From Cytobacillus horneckiae (GTDB taxonomy: Bacteria; Bacillota; Bacilli; Bacillales; Cytobacillaceae): a DNA stretch of 64,000 nucleotides. Below the pieces are notes generated by a model that did no database searches, had not been told where the DNA came from, and saw only the letters and a list, made by a program, of their open reading frames with translations. Both the position numbers and the translations under genes were made by a program. This document shows positions 54,888 to 64,000 of this stretch, in pieces. Every line of letters starts with the position of its first letter. Positions within the stretch are counted from its first letter, which is position 1. The DNA lies in contig NZ_PISD01000066.1 of assembly GCF_002835735.1 (NCBI RefSeq), positions 29,078-93,077 on the forward strand, read 5' to 3'.

Positions 54888-56231
54888 TTACTTTTTCTCA
54901 GTAACTAGCTCCTCTTTAGAGCCAGTAATAATTGAAATAATATAACCAATTATAGCCCCGATGATTGCTGGAACAATCCAGCCGATTCCGACATTAAATA
55001 GAGGCAGGAAGGATAATCCGTTGTTTAGTGCTTCTATCTTTATTCCTGCTGTATTTAATCCATCTACAACACTGATTAATCCAGTTGGAATTAATGCGCA
55101 AATGTAAACAATTGATGCCCCTTTGAATACATTATTCATTAATGAAAGCACAATTAGTACAATTGCTAGCGGATAAATAAACGTTAATACAGGAACAGAA
55201 AAATTAATTAGCTGTGTTAAACCAATGTTTGCAATTGCTGCACTGAATACTGAGAAAATTATAACGAATTTTTTGTAAGAAATACTTGGCATGATTTTAT
55301 TAAAGTAGCTTGCACATGATGAAATTAATCCTACAGAAGTTGTCAGGCATGCAAAAATGATTGCAAAACCTAATATATAGCCTCCGGCAGAACCAAATAA
55401 GAATTGAGCTGCGCCAGACAAAATTGCTCCGCCATTCGCTTGTGCGCCAATAGCCTCAGGTGCCGTAGAACCAATATAAGCAAGTGCAACATAAACGACT
55501 GCTAATCCGACAGCTGCAATGATTCCTGCATAAATGCAAATTTTCATAATAGAGTGTTTATTTTTAACCCCTAAGCCCTGAATAGAACCAATTACGATGA
55601 TTCCAAAAACGAGGGCAGCAATGGTATCCATTGTTAAATACCCTTCAATGAATCCTTTAAAAAATGGACCATCCTGGTATGCTCCAACTGGTGCTTGAGG
55701 TGAACCCATCGGTGTAATAAATGCTTTAACAACGATAATGGCTAGCACAATTAATAAAATTGGCGTTAAAATATTTCCTATTACGTCAACTAGCTTAGTT
55801 GGGTTTAAAGCAAGCAGACATGTAATGATAAAAAATACGATTGAGAATATCAATAATGGCCAGAATGCACTGGAAGCGGTTTCAGATAAAAAAGGAAAAA
55901 CGCCGATTTCAAATGAAACGGTTGCAGTTCGCGGAATGGCGAAAAGAGGCCCGATTACTAAATACATAACGACTGTGAATATAATCCCATAAACAGGATG
56001 AACGCGATTTGCCATTGTTTGTACATCGCCATTTTTGGCAATGGCAATGATTGCAATTAAGGGAAGACCTACACCGGTTATTAGAAAGCCGATAATGGCA
56101 ACCCAAACTTCTGTGCCGGCATCCTGGCCTAAAAATGGTGGAAAGATCATATTGCCTGCTCCAAAGAATAAGGCAAAAAGCATTAATCCTATAGAGAATA
56201 TATGCTTAAATGAAAGTGTGCTATTATTCAT
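54888..56231 (-). CDS. braB: Branched-chain amino acid:cation symporter BraB/BrnQ
   Basis: LIVCS-family carrier importing Leu, Ile and Val with Na+ or H+. 447 aa, 12 predicted membrane helices. It opens with LMLFALFFGAGNMIFPPFLG, the family signature, and later has YFNKIMPSISYKKFV. B. subtilis has braB at this site beside ezrA. ATG behind AGGGGGT. I saw no leader with T-box or riboswitch features. Confidence 0.92.
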   Translation of the reverse strand: MNNSTLSFKHIFSIGLMLFALFFGAGNMIFPPFLGQDAGTEVWVAIIGFLITGVGLPLIAIIAIAKNGDVQTMANRVHPVYGIIFTVVMYLVIGPLFAIPRTATVSFEIGVFPFLSETASSAFWPLLIFSIVFFIITCLLALNPTKLVDVIGNILTPILLIVLAIIVVKAFITPMGSPQAPVGAYQDGPFFKGFIEGYLTMDTIAALVFGIIVIGSIQGLGVKNKHSIMKICIYAGIIAAVGLAVVYVALAYIGSTAPEAIGAQANGGAILSGAAQFLFGSAGGYILGFAIIFACLTTSVGLISSCASYFNKIMPSISYKKFVIIFSVFSAAIANIGLTQLINFSVPVLTFIYPLAIVLIVLSLMNNVFKGASIVYICALIPTGLISVVDGLNTAGIKIEALNNGLSFLPLFNVGIGWIVPAIIGAIIGYIISIITGSKEELVTEKK

Positions 56232-56607
56232 ACAATTTACCCCCTAGTTCTCTCATACATAGTTTCCATTTTTTCAACAGTTACCATACTACCATGCTTT
56301 TAGCGAAATGTGTCGAATTAAAAAAATGTTGTAATTTTGGGTATATTGAAATAACGGTAGCAAACTTAGAGAGGACGCTATCGGAGCATAATTTTTAAAC
56401 TCAATTTATTTCATTATAAATCATAAACCCGTAATTACCAAGAGGAATCTGTATTAATACAATATTTTTTTTTGCAAGGTGTATCGTAATAATGAGTTAT
56501 ATCCATATAGTAAATGATTTGCGAGATATATTTAATAACATTTCTTTCTAGCGAAATTTTATGCTAAGATTAAAAATTGCATAAGTGTTTCTTTGAAAGG
56601 AGCAGAC
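56232..56607. other. Divergent intergenic region of braB and nifZ
   Basis: 376 AT-rich bases between divergently transcribed genes, containing promoters for both. No gene, strong hairpin or recognisable riboswitch is seen. AAAGGAG at 56596-56602 serves nifZ. Confidence 0.5.
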
Positions 56608-57756
56608 ATGATTTACTTTGATAATAGCGCGACAACACAACCATATAAAGAAGCAGTGGACTCATTTGTAAAAGTTTCTTCCAATTATTTCGGCAATCCG
56701 TCCTCACTTCATGGCTTTGGAGAAAAAGCTGAAAGACTTATTATGCAAGCAAGAGAACAGATTGCAGATCACTTAGGAGTAAGAAGCAATGAAATATATT
56801 TTACATCTGGTGGAACAGAAGGAAATAATATGGCGATTAAAGGAGCGGCTCTCATGTACCGCAACAGGGGCCGTCATATCATTACTTCCTCCATTGAACA
56901 TCCGTCAGTTAAAGAAGCATTGCTGCAATTAGAAACTTTAGGTTTTGAAGTAAGTTATTTACCAGTTGATTCTTACGGAATAATAGATATTACCGCATTA
57001 GAACGTGAGATTAGAGAAGATACTATTCTTGTTTCCATTATGCATATCAACAATGAAACAGGGTCAATCCAGCCAATTGGAAAAATTGGCGATATTTTAA
57101 AAAGCTATCCAAAAGCCCACTTACATGTTGATTATGTACAAGGCATCGGAAAAGTCCCTTTAAACATTGCTGAACATCAGATTGATCTTTGTACAATCTC
57201 CAGCCATAAGTTTCATGGACTAAAAGGAACTGGGGCATTATTTATTCGTGATGGTGTTCATATATCCCCGCTGCTTTCAGGTGGCAATCAAGAAAACAAA
57301 ATGCGGAGCGGAACAGAAAATACCGGTGGAATTGTTGCAATGGCAAAGGCATTAAGAATGACAATGGAAGAAATGAAAGCAAATGGCGGACAGCTGCTGT
57401 CAATAAAAACCTATCTTATGAAGGAACTTGGGGAGATGGAAGAGGTAATCATTCATACACCTGTCGAACATGCAGCACCTCATATTATTAATTTTTCCAT
57501 TAAAGGCTTCAAAGCCGAAGTCTTTGTTCATGCATTAGAAGAAAAGGACATTTATATATCTACCACAAGTGCTTGTTCTTCTAAACATACTTCAGTCAGT
57601 GGAACATTAATTTGTATGGGCGTTGCAGAAAAGATAGCAAAAAGTGCGGTTAGAGTAAGCCTATCCTATAAAAATACAATGGATGAAGCAAAAATCTTCG
57701 TCACAGCAGTTAAAAAGACAATCATTCAACTACGAAAGGTAATGAAAGTAAAATGA
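56608..57756 (+). CDS. nifZ: Cysteine desulfurase NifZ (ThiI partner)
   Basis: PLP enzyme that takes sulfur from cysteine as a persulfide and passes it to ThiI for 4-thiouridine in tRNA. 382 aa, IscS/NifS fold. PLP lysine Lys201 is in ISSHKFHGLKG and the persulfide Cys323 in TTSACSSKH. IYFTSGGTEGNNMAIKGAAL is the cofactor loop. I start at ATG 56608 after GAAAGGAGC. It overlaps thiI by four bases, which fixes the functional link. Confidence 0.94.
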   Translation: MIYFDNSATTQPYKEAVDSFVKVSSNYFGNPSSLHGFGEKAERLIMQAREQIADHLGVRSNEIYFTSGGTEGNNMAIKGAALMYRNRGRHIITSSIEHPSVKEALLQLETLGFEVSYLPVDSYGIIDITALEREIREDTILVSIMHINNETGSIQPIGKIGDILKSYPKAHLHVDYVQGIGKVPLNIAEHQIDLCTISSHKFHGLKGTGALFIRDGVHISPLLSGGNQENKMRSGTENTGGIVAMAKALRMTMEEMKANGGQLLSIKTYLMKELGEMEEVIIHTPVEHAAPHIINFSIKGFKAEVFVHALEEKDIYISTTSACSSKHTSVSGTLICMGVAEKIAKSAVRVSLSYKNTMDEAKIFVTAVKKTIIQLRKVMKVK

Positions 57757-58958
57757 TATATGACAGAATTTTGATTCGTTATGGAGAAATCTCTACAAAG
57801 GGGAGAAACCGAAAGCAATTTGTTGATAAATTAAGAAGAAGTATAAAACGAGTGCTACATGATTTCCCTGATGTAAAAATAGAAGCACAGCGCGATCGGA
57901 TGTTTATCCTTTTAAATGGAGAAAAAAGCGAAGAAATCATTGAACGATTAAAAGATATATTTGGGATACAATCCTTTAGCCCAGCAATGAAAGTGGAAAA
58001 AGATCTTCATGCAATGAAAGAAGCAGCATTGTCATTATTTAAAAATGTCTATAGTGAGGGGAAATCTTTTAAAATCACTGCTAAAAGGGCAGATAAAGAA
58101 TTTGAGCTTGATACAAATGAGATAAATCAAGAATTTGGCGGTCATATTTTAAAAAACATGGCAAATGTAAAAGTGAATGTTAAACAGCCCGATATTAATT
58201 TAGTTGTTGAGGTTCGAAAAGAAGCGAGCTATATATCTTGTGAAAATTATAAAGGAGCAGGCGGATTACCGGCAGGATCAAGCGGAAAAGCGATGCTGAT
58301 GCTGTCAGGTGGCATTGACAGTCCTGTTGCAGGCTACTTATCGATGAAACGCGGTATTGAAATTGAAGCCGTGCATTTTTATAGTCCACCTTTTACAAGT
58401 GAACGCTCTAAGCAAAAGGTAATCGATCTTGCAGAAAAGCTTTCACGAATAAACGGCGGTGTCGCTCTTCATATCGTGCCATTTACTGAGATACAGCAAT
58501 TGATACAAAAACAAATACCAGATAATTATACGATGACTACAACAAGAAGGATTATGATGAGAATCACAGATGAACTGCGAAAAAAATATGAAGGATTAGC
58601 AATAGTCACAGGAGAAAGCCTAGGACAAGTAGCAAGTCAAACGATGGAAAGCATGTATGCAATTAATGAAGTGATTAGCACACCAATTTTAAGGCCGCTC
58701 ATCACAATGGATAAAGCAGATATAATCGACATTGCCCAAGAGATTGATACCCATGATATATCAATAAGACCATTTGAGGACTGCTGTACTGTATTCGTGC
58801 CATCATCGCCGAAAACTAAGCCTAAATTGGAAAAGGTTCAGCATTTTGAGAGCTTCACCGACTTTGAACCTTATATTGCAAAGGCGGTAGAAAACACTGA
58901 AAAAATCGTTGTAAAACCGAATGTTGCGTTAGAAAAAGAGATGGAAGATTTGTTTTAA
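57753..58958 (+). CDS. thiI: tRNA 4-thiouridine synthase ThiI
   Basis: Adenylates U8 of tRNA and inserts sulfur. 401 aa: N-terminal ferredoxin-like plus THUMP domain (about 1-170) for tRNA binding and a PP-loop ATPase (about 175-395) with the pyrophosphate motif LSGGIDSPVAGY (about 183-194). No C-terminal rhodanese domain is present, as usual in Bacillus, so the sulfur comes directly from NifZ encoded upstream with overlapping ATGA. Confidence 0.94.
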   Translation: MIYDRILIRYGEISTKGRNRKQFVDKLRRSIKRVLHDFPDVKIEAQRDRMFILLNGEKSEEIIERLKDIFGIQSFSPAMKVEKDLHAMKEAALSLFKNVYSEGKSFKITAKRADKEFELDTNEINQEFGGHILKNMANVKVNVKQPDINLVVEVRKEASYISCENYKGAGGLPAGSSGKAMLMLSGGIDSPVAGYLSMKRGIEIEAVHFYSPPFTSERSKQKVIDLAEKLSRINGGVALHIVPFTEIQQLIQKQIPDNYTMTTTRRIMMRITDELRKKYEGLAIVTGESLGQVASQTMESMYAINEVISTPILRPLITMDKADIIDIAQEIDTHDISIRPFEDCCTVFVPSSPKTKPKLEKVQHFESFTDFEPYIAKAVENTEKIVVKPNVALEKEMEDLF

Positions 58959-59002
58959 ATCTTATTTAAAAAAATAAATGCAACAATTACCAATTAATAT
59001 TT

Positions 59003-59032
59003 GCATACAGCCATGTGATTCTACACATTCTA
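59003..59032 (+). promoter_or_regulatory. Sigma-G promoter of the SASP gene
   Basis: GCATA (59003-59007), 18-base spacer, CATTCTA (59026-59032); matches the forespore sigma-G consensus. Confidence 0.78.
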
Positions 59033-59055
59033 TACTCACAAGGAGGTGAAATCAC

Positions 59056-59256
59056 ATGGCAAACAACAGTTCAAATAACTTAGTTGTACCGGGAGTACAA
59101 CAAGCTCTTGACCAAATGAAATACGAAATCGCTACTGAATTCGGTGTTAACCTTGGTGGAGAAACTACTTCTCGCGCTAACGGTTCAGTAGGTGGTGAAA
59201 TCACTAAACGTTTAGTTCAAATGGCTGAACAACAATTAGGTGGTTACCAAAAATAA
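59056..59256 (+). CDS. sspA: Alpha/beta-type small acid-soluble spore protein
   Basis: Forespore-made DNA-coating protein that protects spore DNA and is degraded at germination. 66 aa. Contains the germination-protease site TEFGV and the conserved [14 protein letters not shown] and [19 protein letters not shown]. It has a sigma-G promoter, a strong AAGGAGGTGA site and its own terminator. The symbol follows its sspA-like position after thiI; paralogues elsewhere are expected. Confidence 0.95.
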   Translation: MANNSSNNLVVPGVQQALDQMKYEIATEFGVNLGGETTSRANGSVGGEITKRLVQMAEQQLGGYQK

Positions 59257-59282
59257 TTATTTATAAATATTATGGCTACATT

Positions 59283-59312
59283 GAGCAGGACAGATGTCCT
59301 GCTCTTTCTTTT
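59283..59312 (+). terminator. Terminator of the SASP gene
   Basis: GAGCAGGAC / GTCCTGCTC stem followed by TTTCTTTT. Confidence 0.93.
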
Positions 59313-59420
59313 GTTTTTAATTTAATTAGTTAAATATTTTAATTGTTTAAATAATTTTGTATAATAATATTAATCAGCCTGTTGTCGACATAAAATCATT
59401 TCTAAAAGGGGAGATTTTAC

Positions 59421-61007
59421 ATGAAACGCGAAGACTTATTAGCACCGGAGGAATATAACCTCGTCTCAGAAGTGGAAAAATTCGCAAAAGATAAACAAAA
59501 ATTTGCAATTAAATGGGAAAGTGATTCTGGAGAAAAACAAGATATTACATATGATGGATTAATTAAAAATGCGAATAAAATTGGAAACGTTTTCTCTGAG
59601 AATGGATTAAAACAGGGCGATGTCATTCTTGTAATTGTACCCCGTCTTATTGAGGCATACCAAACGTATCTTGCAGCGCTGAAATCAGGGTTCGTTGTCA
59701 TTCCGAGTTCAGAAATGCTGCGTGCAAAAGATCTTCAATACCGTATTAATCATGGGGATGTAAAGGCGATTGTCAGTTATCATCCATATGTCGGGGAGTT
59801 CTCTTCTATTAAGGAAGCCGAAAGCCTACCGAAATTTGTGATTGGCGGAAAAGTCGATGGATAGATCCATTTAGATGAGAAGATGGAAAGTGCATCAGAT
59901 AAACTTGAAATTGCAAAAACATCACAGGATGATATGGCATTTCTTTCCTATACATCCGGTACAACTGGTAATCCTAAAGGTGTTGTCCATACACATGGCT
60001 GGGCATTTGCACATTTGCGCACAGCGGCACCTCATTGGCTTTGTATTGAAGAAGGTGATACAGTTTGGGCAACTGCTGGACCAGGATGGCAAAAGTGGAT
60101 ATGGAGCCCATTTTTATCTGTATTAGGCTCGGGCGGAACAGGCTTTGTCTATAGTGGCAAATTTGAACCGAAAAAATATCTACAGCTACTTGCGGATTAC
60201 GATGTTAATGTTCTTTGCTGTACGCCAACTGAATATCGTTTAATGGCGAAGGTAGACAATATTTCTGATTATAAGCTTCCTAATCTCCATAGTGCGGTTT
60301 CTGCCGGTGAACCATTAAATCGTGAAGTGATCGATACATTCCAAAGACATTTTAATTTAAAGGTAAGAGACGGTTACGGACAAACGGAAAATACATTATT
60401 AGTTGGCGTTACAAAAGATATGGAGTTAAGAGCTGGTTCGATGGGCAAGCCGACTCCTGGGAACAGAGTGGAAATCATTAATGAAGAAGGAAAACCTTGC
60501 AAAGCTGGTGAAGTGGGCGATATTGCTGTACATGTAGAGACACCTGCATTATTCAAGAACTATTACAAAGATCCGGAAAGAACAGCCATGCAATTTAGGG
60601 GAGAATATTATATTACAGGGGATAAGGCGAAAATGGATGAAGAAGGGTACTTCTGGTTTGAGGGCCGAGGTGATGACATCATTATTAGTTCAGGCTACAC
60701 CATTGGACCATTCGAAGTAGAGGATGCGCTTGTAAAACATCCTACAGTAAAAGAGTGTGCGGTGGTTGGAAGTCCGGATGAAGTCCGCGGACTAATTGTG
60801 AAAGCCTTTATCGTGCTAAAAGAAGATGTTAATCAGAATAATCCGGATTTAATACCTGCCTTGCAAGAGCATGTAAAAGAGCTTACAGCTCCATATAAAT
60901 ACCCTAGACGGATTGAGTTTGTAGAGGATCTGCCAAAAACAACATCAGGGAAAATTATGAGAAAAGAGTTGCGGAAAAAAGAAGAAGCGGCCTCCACGTC
61001 ACAATAA
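59421..61007 (+). pseudogene. ytcI: Acyl-CoA synthetase (YtcI-like) with in-frame amber stop
   Basis: An ANL-superfamily medium/short-chain acyl-CoA ligase of 528 codons, interrupted by a single TAG at 59862-59864. The frame is the same on both sides: ...GGKVDG-stop-IHLDEKMESASDK... A TGG-to-TAG change would explain it. All ANL motifs are intact downstream: YTSGTTGNPKGVVH, GYGQTENT, ITGDKAKMDEEGY and KTTSGKIMRK. No other lesion is seen, so inactivation is recent, or a suppressor/reinitiation at ATG 59883 may rescue part of it. The latter piece lacks the N-terminal 150 residues. Confidence 0.88.
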
Positions 61008-61027
61008 TTGATTGGCTATGCACACTT

Positions 61028-61117
61028 TAGTGGAGGCCATTATCAGACTCCTGTGGGAATGCAATAGCGAAGCGGCTCGAATCGCTTAGGAAGCGAGAGA
61101 TAAGCCTTGGAAAATCC
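61028..61117 (+). repeat. Dispersed intergenic repeat, copy 3
   Basis: Runs from AGTGGAGGCC through GACTCCTGTGGGAATGC and AATAGCGAAGCGG to TAAGCCTTGGAAAATCC (61101-61117), the latter identical to 4675-4691. Confidence 0.65.
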
Positions 61118-61136
61118 TATATTATCTACAGCTTGA

Positions 61137-61164
61137 ACAGGTGGATTTTATCCACCTGTTTTTA
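61137..61164 (+). terminator. Terminator after the ytcI-like gene
   Basis: ACAGGTGGAT-TTT-ATCCACCTGT, a perfect 10-bp stem with TTTT tail. Confidence 0.9.
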
Positions 61165-61251
61165 TATGTCATCAAGTCAATATTATCAACTAGGGGGGAG
61201 CCATTCTTTCTGCTATACTGAAAATAAAAAAGCTAAAAGGAGTAATACATA

Positions 61252-62844
61252 ATGGGGACGCTCTGGTATGGTGGAAATATTTATACACTTCAAAGTGAAA
61301 ATGACAGAGTAGAGGCAATATTCACTCGTGGTGATCGAATTATTGCATTAGGTACGGAAGCTGACTTGCGTATGAAATATGAAAATGAGCTTGAAAGAAT
61401 CATCGATCTGCAAGGGGCAACAATGCTACCTGGTTTTGTGGATAGTCACATGCATTTAATAGGCCATGGAGAAAAGCTCATTCGTTTAGACCTGTCATCC
61501 TTCACAACAAAGTCGGCAGCACTTGCTGCATTAAAGGAATATGCAACAGGATTTTCTCCTGGAGAATGGATTATAGGCGAGGGATGGAATGAGAATCTTT
61601 GGGAAGAGCCGGTGCCTATTTATGCACATGAAATTGATGAAGCAGTTCCTGATCACCCGGTCATGCTGAAAAGAATATGCCGGCACGCCATTTCAGCTAA
61701 TTCGAAAGCATTGCGATTGGCATCGATAAATGTTGATACCACTTGTCCCCCAGGCGGTGTAATTGAAAAGGATGAGAAGGGATATCCTAATGGTTTATTA
61801 AAAGACCAGGCACAGGATATTCTTTTAAATGTGATTCCTGCTGTATCCGATGAGTATATGAGCAAAGCGATGCGGGCGGCAATACGAGATGCACACAAAC
61901 TCGGGCTGACTGGCGGACATACAGAGGATTTAAATTACTATGGCGGATATGCACAAACATATAGGACATTTCACGATGTCATAGAGCAGGAGGGACTGCG
62001 TTTTAGGGTGCATTTACTTGTACATCATGAAGTGGTCGATGATATGGCTGCAGCTGGAAACCAATATTTAAGCGGTGGAAAATGGATTGAATTCGGTGCA
62101 ATGAAGCTGTTTGCTGACGGTGCTCTAGGAGGGAGAACCGCATTGTTGAGCCATCCATATAACGATGACCCAGCCGTATCTGGCGTTGCAATTTTTACTC
62201 AAGAACAGTTAAATGGGTTAATTTTAAAAGCAAGACAAAAAAAATTACCAGTAGCTATTCATGCAATTGGAGACTTAGCATTTGAAATGGCTTTGAATGC
62301 CATTGAGAAGCATCCTCTTACTGTAATGGGTCGAGACAGATTGATTCATGGACAAATATTGCGAAAAGAGCTGATTGATCGAGCAAAACAACTGCCGCTT
62401 ATTCTTGATATCCAGCCAAGATTTGTCGCCTCAGATTTCCCATGGGTCGTTGAACGAATAGGTGCAGAAAGAATGAAGTATTGCTATGCGTGGAAAACAC
62501 TGCTTAATGAAGGTGTACCGTGTGCAGGTGGATCAGATGCACCAATTGAGCCGCTCAATCCGCTATTAGGCATCCATGCAGCCGTGACTAGAACAAATTT
62601 AGAAGATCCAGAGATTTCCTATTATCCAGAAGAAGCCTTAACGATCTATGAAGCGGTATCATTATTCACGAAGGGCAGTGCTTTTGCTGCCTGTCATGAA
62701 GATAACCGCGGCATGCTGCAGGAAGGATTCATTGCTGATTTCACTATACTTAAAGAAGATATCTTTAAAGTGGGATATGGAGACATACCGAATATTTCCG
62801 TGGTAAAAACAGTAATTGGCGGAGAAATTGTGTACGAAGATTAA
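61252..62844 (+). CDS. ytcJ: Amidohydrolase YtcJ
   Basis: Metal-dependent hydrolase of the amidohydrolase family 3 group. 530 aa; the N-terminal small beta domain is followed by a TIM barrel with the HxH site DSHMHLIGHG (about 65-74), AIHAIGD, a His in RLIHGQIL and the Asp of GGSDAPIEPLNP. Substrate unknown. ATG 61252 behind AAAAGGAG. In B. subtilis ytcI and ytcJ are also neighbours; a terminator separates them here. Confidence 0.88.
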   Translation: MGTLWYGGNIYTLQSENDRVEAIFTRGDRIIALGTEADLRMKYENELERIIDLQGATMLPGFVDSHMHLIGHGEKLIRLDLSSFTTKSAALAALKEYATGFSPGEWIIGEGWNENLWEEPVPIYAHEIDEAVPDHPVMLKRICRHAISANSKALRLASINVDTTCPPGGVIEKDEKGYPNGLLKDQAQDILLNVIPAVSDEYMSKAMRAAIRDAHKLGLTGGHTEDLNYYGGYAQTYRTFHDVIEQEGLRFRVHLLVHHEVVDDMAAAGNQYLSGGKWIEFGAMKLFADGALGGRTALLSHPYNDDPAVSGVAIFTQEQLNGLILKARQKKLPVAIHAIGDLAFEMALNAIEKHPLTVMGRDRLIHGQILRKELIDRAKQLPLILDIQPRFVASDFPWVVERIGAERMKYCYAWKTLLNEGVPCAGGSDAPIEPLNPLLGIHAAVTRTNLEDPEISYYPEEALTIYEAVSLFTKGSAFAACHEDNRGMLQEGFIADFTILKEDIFKVGYGDIPNISVVKTVIGGEIVYED

Positions 62845-62932
62845 AGAATTTTTAAAAATTCATTGCACACCTATTTTTATAAGATTATAATTACATTTAT
62901 TTCGAAAACAGAAAGAATCGAGGAAGGATAAC

Positions 62933-63862
62933 ATGAGCAATGAAATGAAAAAGGGTGCTTTTTATGCAGGCTTTTCTTATTTCCTGTGGGGTGTGCTGCC
63001 GATTTATTGGAAAATGCTGCATGATGTAAATGCTGGGGAAACGTTAGCAAACAGGATTGTTTGGAGCTTTATTTTTATGGTGCTTCTGCTTGTGATAATG
63101 AGGAAGTGGAGCGGCTTTATTACAACAATTAAAGGCCTCCTTACAAATAAAAAACAATTAATTGGACTTATTATTGCTTCTCTATTAGTCAGTGGCAACT
63201 GGTTTATTTTCATTTGGGCTGTAAACTCAGACAGAATCATAGAGACGAGCATGGGCTACTATATTAACCCTTTAATTAGTGTATTGCTTGGCATGGCTGT
63301 ATTCAAAGAAAAGCTGTCACGGTCACAGCTGCTTTCCTTCGTACTGGCGGCAGTGGGCGTCCTTATTTTAACTATTTCCTATGGAGAGTTTCCGTGGGTT
63401 TCTATTTTGCTTGCTTTAACGTTTGCACTCTATGGATTAGCGAAGAAAATGGTGAAGGTAGATTCTGAAGTAGGTTTAACCTTGGAGACACTAGTCATTA
63501 CTCCAGTGGCGCTAATATATATTATCAGTCTCTTTTTTAAAGGTCATCATTCCTTATTTAGCGGGAGCTTGCAAACGGACTTGTTTCTCATGGGAGCAGG
63601 TGTAGTTACTGCGATTCCATTACTGTTATTTTCTAAAGGCGTTCAGCGCATTCCGTTGTCGATGGCGGGCTTTTTACAATATATCGCACCGACAATTATG
63701 CTGATCTTAGGCGTATTTGTATATGATGAATACTTTTCTAAAGTGCACTTCATTTCGTTTGCTTTTATTTGGCTATCATTGACATTGTATTCTTTGTCAA
63801 AAACGAAGCTTATCCTTCATTGGGAAGCCAAATGGAAAAATGGAAATCAAGTAGGTATGTAA
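62933..63862 (+). CDS. rarD: RarD-type EamA/DMT transporter
   Basis: A 309-aa inner-membrane protein with ten predicted helices in two EamA repeats, of the RarD (chloramphenicol-sensitivity) subfamily: GAFYAGFSYFLWGVLPIYWK at the N-terminus, GNWFIFIWAVNSDRIIETSM and GYYINPLISVLLG in the middle, and LQYIAPTIMLILGVFVYDE near the end. The substrate is not known. ATG behind GAGGAAGG. Confidence 0.9.
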   Translation: MSNEMKKGAFYAGFSYFLWGVLPIYWKMLHDVNAGETLANRIVWSFIFMVLLLVIMRKWSGFITTIKGLLTNKKQLIGLIIASLLVSGNWFIFIWAVNSDRIIETSMGYYINPLISVLLGMAVFKEKLSRSQLLSFVLAAVGVLILTISYGEFPWVSILLALTFALYGLAKKMVKVDSEVGLTLETLVITPVALIYIISLFFKGHHSLFSGSLQTDLFLMGAGVVTAIPLLLFSKGVQRIPLSMAGFLQYIAPTIMLILGVFVYDEYFSKVHFISFAFIWLSLTLYSLSKTKLILHWEAKWKNGNQVGM

Positions 63863-63878
63863 ATGACAAAAAATTAGG

Positions 63879-64000
63879 AACTGTGACCAAAAATGGCGGG
63901 GAATTCAAAAAAAATGGTCACAGAGTGTAAAACTGTGACCAAAAATGGCGGAGAAATCAAAAAAACGGTTACAGAGTAAAGAACTGTGACCAAAAATGGC
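63879..64000. repeat. 51-52 bp tandem repeat array at the window edge
   Basis: AACTGTGACCAAAAATGGCG starts at 63879, 63931 and 63982, periods 52 and 51, and the array continues beyond the window. Each unit carries an internal inverted pair CTGTGACCA...TGGTCACAG (exact in unit 1, one change in unit 2). Not CRISPR: no unique spacers. Confidence 0.9.

Overview
The window comes from a low-GC, Gram-positive, endospore-forming member of the Bacillaceae. The evidence is an alpha/beta-type SASP gene with a sigma-G promoter, the spore-former markers sftA, refZ and ezrA, bacillithiol-type ytxJ, a T-box tyrS, CcpA with cre sites, and gene order that follows the Bacillus subtilis tyrS-acsA-acuABC-motPS-ccpA-aroA-ytxJHG-murC-sftA-ytpQ-ytpP block and the rpsD-dgcP-ytsP-refZ-hisJ-ezrA-braB-nifZ-thiI-sspA-ytcI-ytcJ block. 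All identifications are by reading the sequence; no search was run.

Layout. 0-8.6 kb: a chemoreceptor, a PTS IIC-like permease, ytpP, ytpQ, the DNA translocase sftA and an unrecognised 227-aa gene. 8.9-17.2 kb: murC, aminopeptidase ampS, the ytxGHJ stress operon, an FtsA-like ATPase and aroA (DAHP synthase/chorismate mutase). 17.7-25.2 kb: ccpA, the Na+-type stator motP-motS, and the acetate module acuC-acuB-acuA divergent from acsA with a cre site between them; acuA is frameshifted. 25.2-26.5 kb: a repeat-rich gap with a truncated mtnD fragment. 26.5-31.2 kb: a class A penicillin-binding protein and T-box-controlled tyrS. 31.4-46 kb: a segment lying between tyrS and rpsD, genes that are neighbours in B. 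subtilis. It holds a SurA-like lipoprotein, a small gene, a YcgG-family gene, an IS remnant, a sigma-54 regulated transaminase/aldehyde dehydrogenase cluster with an APC permease, the pspA-ydjGHI envelope-stress operon, and an unrecognised two-gene operon (membrane coiled-coil protein plus small basic protein). 46-63.9 kb: rpsD with its leader, dgcP, methionine gamma-lyase with a perfect cre, ytsP, refZ, hisJ, ezrA, braB, nifZ-thiI, a SASP gene, a ytcI-like acyl-CoA synthetase with an in-frame amber stop, ytcJ and rarD.

Themes. CcpA, encoded here, probably controls acsA/acuABC and the methionine gamma-lyase here through visible cre sites. Two genes of acyl-CoA activation (acuA and the ytcI-like synthetase) each carry a single inactivating lesion. 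NifZ and ThiI form the usual overlapping desulfurase/thiouridylase pair. Three separate intergenic sites carry what looks like one family of 51-52 bp tandem repeats, and a second dispersed family sharing a 17-bp core occurs three times with two looser relatives. I found no CRISPR array, tRNA or rRNA. The best candidates for something undescribed are the 44.3-45.7 kb gene pair, the sigma-54 cluster and the 51-52 bp repeat family.
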